DNA from: Candidatus Poribacteria bacterium
GTDB lineage: Bacteria; Poribacteria; WGA-4E; WGA-3G
DNA: 33,495 bases
Direction: 5' to 3'
Assembly: GCA_022827885.1 (NCBI GenBank)
Contig: JAJEIP010000067.1
Coordinates: forward strand, 1 to 33,495
Translations under genes and position numbers: made by a program
Notes under the pieces: generated by a model
The model's database searches: none
What the model was told of the DNA's origin: nothing
What the model saw: the letters and a program-made list of their open reading frames with translations, nothing else
In this document: piece after piece, positions 30,517-33,495 of the stretch
Position numbering within the stretch: position 1 is the first letter of the stretch
Layout of the letters: every line of letters begins with the position of its first letter

Positions 30517-30533
30517 AATTGTTGATGAATCTT

Positions 30534-31919
30534 CTACAAATTCGGTCGCGTCATATCCCCTGGCAAAACAAGTTCATCAAACGCCTCACCTGTCAGTGCC
30601 TCAAGGGCAATAGCCGCCTCGCGCAGTGTGCTTCCGTGCTCATGCGCATATTGCGCAACCTTTGCTGCTTGATCATATCCAATATGCGGGGTCAACGCTG
30701 TTACAAGCATCAGTGATTCTGAGAGGTGCCGCCCTATCGTTTCAGTATTCGGCACAATGTCCTCGACACAATTCTCGCGGAATGACTCACACGCATCACC
30801 GAGGAGTTGTATAGATTGTAAAGCGTTATGTGCCATCACAGGCATAAATACATTCAATTGCAATGCCCCATTTGCCCCGGCGAATGCCAAAGTCGTATCA
30901 TTTCCCATCACCTGTGCACACACCATCGTGACGGCTTCACACTGTGTCGGATTCACCTTTCCGGGCATAATCGAGCTTCCAGGTTCCATCTCAGGTAACT
31001 GCAATTCACCGAGTCCACACCGAGGTCCCGAAGCGAGCCATCGGATGTCGTTGGCAATTTTAAATAGAGCCACCGCCAGTGTTTTCAAGGCACCGCTTGC
31101 ACTCACAACGGCATCTCGACACGCGAGTGCTTCAAATGCGTTCGGTGCGCGTTTGAGTTTATAACCTGTTGTTTCTGATAACTTCGCCACAACTCGTTCC
31201 GTATAGTCGGGATGTGTATTCAACCCCGTCCCAACAGCTGTGCCACCAATTGGAAGTTCAGAGAGATGCGGCAGCGCGGCATTGAGACGTTGTTCTGCAG
31301 CGGTGAGTTGTTGTGTGTAAGCACTAAATTCTTGTCCGAGTGTAAGCGGTGTCGCATCCATCAGATGTGTGCGTCCGATCTTAACAATCTCCGCATAAGC
31401 GGATGCCTTTTCTGCAAATGCCGATCGCAGCCGTGTCAGACGCGGCAAAAGATGCTCTTGAATCTGCCGGACCATTGACAAATGAATGGCAGTTGGGAAG
31501 ACATCGTTTGTGGATTGGGACTTATTGACATGGTCGTTGGGATGGATTGGGTCTTTACTTCCCAACTCGCCGCCAAGCATCTCAATTGCCCGATTGGAGA
31601 TGACTTCATTGACATTCATATTCGTCTGGGTGCCACTACCCGTCTGCCAAATACGGAGCGGGAAGTGATCATCTAACGTTCCATCAATAACTTCTTGTGC
31701 TGCGTCGCTGATGGCTTCAGCAATCCGGTTTTCGAGCAAACCGAGGTCTGCGTTGACATGTGCGACGGCTTGCTTGATGGTCCCGAGTGCCCATATCGCA
31801 GCACGCGGCAAGCGTTCTTCACCAATCTTAAAATTTTGGAGTGCACGTTGTGTCTGTGCCCCCCAATATCGGTCATCTGGGACGTGAAGTGTCCCCATAC
31901 TATCTGTTTCCGTTCGCAT
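30534..31919 (-). CDS. fumC: class II fumarate hydratase
   Basis: FumC hydrates fumarate to malate in the TCA cycle without an iron-sulfur cluster. The 461-aa protein begins [30 protein letters not shown]. Family motifs are [19 protein letters not shown] near residue 95, [17 protein letters not shown] near 180 and the signature [15 protein letters not shown] near 315. Length and motifs are normal. The start at 31919 has the recurring leader AAGG-TAAAATTAAAAG. A consensus promoter lies about 230 bp upstream, so the leader is long. Convergent with rpoC. Confidence 0.97.
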   Translation of the reverse strand: MRTETDSMGTLHVPDDRYWGAQTQRALQNFKIGEERLPRAAIWALGTIKQAVAHVNADLGLLENRIAEAISDAAQEVIDGTLDDHFPLRIWQTGSGTQTNMNVNEVISNRAIEMLGGELGSKDPIHPNDHVNKSQSTNDVFPTAIHLSMVRQIQEHLLPRLTRLRSAFAEKASAYAEIVKIGRTHLMDATPLTLGQEFSAYTQQLTAAEQRLNAALPHLSELPIGGTAVGTGLNTHPDYTERVVAKLSETTGYKLKRAPNAFEALACRDAVVSASGALKTLAVALFKIANDIRWLASGPRCGLGELQLPEMEPGSSIMPGKVNPTQCEAVTMVCAQVMGNDTTLAFAGANGALQLNVFMPVMAHNALQSIQLLGDACESFRENCVEDIVPNTETIGRHLSESLMLVTALTPHIGYDQAAKVAQYAHEHGSTLREAAIALEALTGEAFDELVLPGDMTRPNL

Positions 31920-31951
31920 CTTTTAATTTTACCTTACGGTTCGGTGAGGGT
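31917..31951 (-). promoter_or_regulatory. recurrent start leader of fumC
   Basis: Minus-strand text has CACCGAACCGTAAGG, then TAAAATTAAAAG, then the ATG. It shares 14 or more bases with the fabH leader, although the genes are unrelated and 24 kb apart. Confidence 0.6.
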
Positions 31952-32029
31952 GGTTGTGTCAAAGATGTTCCTTTCCGTATATTTAGGGGAAATACCCTAT
32001 CAAAAACCCTGCGTGTTTTTGCGAATCAA

Positions 32030-32056
32030 CGCTGAATGCGCGCATGGCATTCAGCG
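32030..32056 (-). promoter_or_regulatory. 10-bp hairpin in the fumC 5' leader
   Basis: CGCTGAATGC (32030-32039) pairs perfectly with GCATTCAGCG (32047-32056), loop of 7. It is about 90 nt into the fumC transcript and about 110 nt before the ATG. Role unknown; no riboswitch class recognised. Confidence 0.5.
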
Positions 32057-32151
32057 GGCATTTCTGCGTATTGTTGCAGGCTACGTTTTTTAATTAAGAA
32101 AAGACCCTTCGCCGCACGCCTCCCTCGACTCCTTTCAATTTTAATTTTAGT

Positions 32152-32180
32152 ATTATACCACAGAAAAATGAAGGTGTCAA
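32152..32180 (-). promoter_or_regulatory. perfect consensus promoter of fumC
   Basis: On the minus strand TTGACA (32175-32180), 17 bp, TATAAT (32152-32157). Start expected near 32145, leaving a leader of about 225 nt. Confidence 0.8.
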
Positions 32181-32219
32181 AAAACAACCGTAACGCGGAT
32201 GAATTCGTCCACTAAAAAT

Positions 32220-32248
32220 TTGCTATTTCGTTTTAGACATGGTATAGT
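32220..32248 (+). promoter_or_regulatory. promoter of the aldolase-like gene
   Basis: TTGCTA (32220-32225), 17 bp, TATAGT (32243-32248), about 68 bp before the ATG. Divergent from the fumC promoter with about 40 bp between the -35 elements. Confidence 0.55.
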
Positions 32249-32274
32249 TAAAGGATATGTAAGTCGTTTTGGTG

Positions 32275-32315
32275 AAAAGGAAAAATTAAAAAATCCGCAA
32301 GGTATAATTTAAAAA
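32275..32315 (+). promoter_or_regulatory. tandem start-leader motif
   Basis: AAGG-AAAAATTAAAAAA is followed by TCCGC and AAGG-TATAATTTAAAAA directly before the ATG. The two halves look like a tandem duplicate of the leader found on acpP, fabH and fumC. Confidence 0.55.
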
Positions 32316-33368
32316 ATGGATTCAACATTAACCAATCCGTATCTGACGAATGCTTTAACGGGACCACCGCCACAAAGTTATCGCTACGCACGCTGGCGAG
32401 AACGGGGATATCATCCCGACCTGCGTCCGATTTCACCAGATGGTGAATGTGGAACGCTGATAGGACAGATGGGCTGGGTGGGTGCGCATGCGCACACCCA
32501 CCAATATTTGTGGGCGACTGCTGGCAACATGGGTGCAGTTTTAACTGAAACAGTTGAGGATGTATGCCTCATCCCTTACAATGCATCACCGCGCTACCAA
32601 TTACCGCCGCAGATTGTTGTTAAAGGTTTGGCTGGACGACACGTCCTGCTGACAAAGTCGGGTTCTCGTTTGGACATGATCGGTATCGAACATCCTGCCC
32701 TCAATTTAACGCTGATTGAAGTTGAACCCGATGGTGTACACTATCGCATGCGCTTCGGTACACCGGACCAGGCGACCTTAGCACTGAATCCAGAGGGTAT
32801 CGCGCCCCCAGCACCCACGAGTGAAATGTTCCATTATCTTCTTATTTTCGAGCAGTTAGAAAGGCAGGGGTTTAACGCACTTGTGCACTTGCAACCGAAG
32901 TTTTTGAATCTTATTTCGCGGACAGAACATGGTGCCCCTGATAGGTTTTATAACTTCCTCAGAGGATACGAACCGGAAACGCCTATTATATACGATGAAT
33001 CCAGTGGTATCGGGTTTGTGGAAGAGAAGGCCCCGGGCATCCCAGAATTATCTTATGAGAGTCTGCGACTTTTCCAGAACGGCGGGAACGCTGAACGGCA
33101 TATTCTTTATTGGGTGGGACACGGAACGTTTTCGCGAGGCAAAGATCTCCTTGATGCTTACAAACACGCAGAGTATTTTGAAGCAGCAGCACGGATGGCA
33201 TGGGAAGCAAATCAACAACGTGTTGATGCCCAAGCCTATACTGAAGAGATAGTCAGTTGTATCTTACGCGAATTTAATGCGAATCGTGAGGCATCCACCG
33301 AACCAGATGTTGGGTTTGAAGATGTCGAGACCCCGATCCGATCCGACAACGTCTATAATTATCCGTAG
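32316..33368 (+). CDS. class II aldolase/adducin-like protein, RhaD-like
   Basis: The 350-aa protein resembles class II aldolases, closest by eye to rhamnulose-1-phosphate aldolase. Matching parts are GW then ATAGNMGAVL (58-80 region), LLTKSGSRLDMIGI (near 111), FNALVHLQPKFLNLISR (near 186), GIGFVEEKAPGIPELSYESL and HILYWVGHGTFSRGKDLLDAYKHAEYFEAAARM. In functional enzymes the ALVH segment reads HxH for zinc; here it is HLQ, so one ligand is replaced. The later His in WVGHG is kept. The enzyme may have changed activity or lost it. Residues 55-63 (VGAHAHTHQ) are an insertion coded by a palindrome. Start ATG 32316; downstream is a hairpin at the window end. Confidence 0.7.
   Translation: MDSTLTNPYLTNALTGPPPQSYRYARWRERGYHPDLRPISPDGECGTLIGQMGWVGAHAHTHQYLWATAGNMGAVLTETVEDVCLIPYNASPRYQLPPQIVVKGLAGRHVLLTKSGSRLDMIGIEHPALNLTLIEVEPDGVHYRMRFGTPDQATLALNPEGIAPPAPTSEMFHYLLIFEQLERQGFNALVHLQPKFLNLISRTEHGAPDRFYNFLRGYEPETPIIYDESSGIGFVEEKAPGIPELSYESLRLFQNGGNAERHILYWVGHGTFSRGKDLLDAYKHAEYFEAAARMAWEANQQRVDAQAYTEEIVSCILREFNANREASTEPDVGFEDVETPIRSDNVYNYP
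32477..32502 (+). repeat. palindrome within the aldolase-like gene
   Basis: GGTGGGTG (32477-32484) pairs with CACCCACC (32495-32502); the centre CGCATGCG is itself palindromic. It codes for the His-rich VGAHAHTH segment in frame, where RhaD-type proteins have no extra residues. Confidence 0.6.
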
Positions 33369-33467
33369 TGTCAGTTAAGCGACGATTTGGTTAAATCAGA
33401 TACTTCTGTAACTATGGTAGATTTTAGAATTACTTAGACATTAGAGATGAGGACTTAACCCCCCTAA

Positions 33468-33485
33468 CCCCCCTTATCAGGGGGG
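33468..33485 (+). terminator. C/G-rich hairpin after the aldolase-like gene
   Basis: CCCCCCT (33468-33474) pairs with AGGGGGG (33479-33485) over TATC, about 100 bp past the stop codon, preceded by a second run CCCCCC. AATTG follows, not a T-run, so it may be a dispersed repeat that also terminates. Confidence 0.4.
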
Positions 33486-33495
33486 AATTGTGTCT

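Larger units (their letters stand above)
31920..32315. other. 396-bp divergent region between fumC and the aldolase-like gene
   Basis: It holds the fumC leader with a strong hairpin (32030-32056), a perfect fumC promoter (32152-32180, minus), a promoter for the plus-strand gene (32220-32248) and tandem start-leader motifs (32275-32315). No reading frame in it has family signal. Confidence 0.65.

Overview
The window looks like a chromosomal core segment of a bacterium with about 48-50 % GC. It has no phage, plasmid, IS transposase or CRISPR signal. Gene style (P1 peptidase, DUF4416, xylose-isomerase-like TIM barrel, MDR dehydrogenase without catalytic zinc signature), very large RNA polymerase subunits and many short palindromic repeats remind me of uncultured lineages such as candidate phylum Poribacteria. 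That assignment is from memory, low to moderate confidence, and needs a marker-gene search.

Left part (1-10.4 kb, minus strand): a fatty-acid synthesis block reads leftward as yceD(DUF177)-rpmF-fabH-fabD-fabG-acpP-fabF-folK, then sucC (with its own promoter) and pgk. This is the classic yceD-rpmF-plsX-fab cluster with plsX missing. Upstream on the same strand are homoserine dehydrogenase (hom), a tRNA-Pro(GGG) with a good promoter, and a sugar-phosphate isomerase/epimerase-like gene.

Middle (11.4-19.1 kb): a repeat-rich divergent intergenic region; a DUF1232 membrane protein; an HtrA/Deg protease behind a sigmaE-like promoter and a leader that may mask its Shine-Dalgarno sequence; an MDR dehydrogenase with a consensus promoter embedded in a perfect 15-bp inverted repeat, probably co-transcribed with an EF-G gene; then, on the minus strand, a secreted P1-family peptidase and a DUF4416 gene. 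Between the last two lies a consensus plus-strand promoter followed at once by about 82 nt able to form a closed, multi-helix structure with a loop-loop interaction: a candidate new small RNA.

Right part (19.1-33.5 kb): rpoB and rpoC form their own unit, away from the usual ribosomal-protein genes, driven by a perfect TTGACA-N17-TATAAT promoter. Both subunits are far larger than usual (1778 and 1900 aa). Most of the excess in beta-prime, and part of it in beta, is a roughly 40-residue repeat (YxVTxVxHPxCPL ... G ... LTxxEY ... YxGF). I count 12 copies in the trigger-loop (SI3) position of beta-prime, 3 at the SI1 position and about 4 at the SI2 position of beta; one similar module sits in the normal beta-prime N-terminal region. 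rpoB also carries three in-frame copies of a 25-30 bp palindromic element resembling Rickettsia palindromic elements in behaviour. Convergent fumC closes the RNAP unit, and a divergent class II aldolase-like gene with an altered metal site and a palindromic His-rich insert ends the window.

Main leads: the RNAP repeat amplification, the in-frame palindromes, the candidate structured RNA at 18.48-18.56 kb, and a recurring AT-rich start-codon leader (AAGG, AAAATTAAAA, then ATG) on several genes.
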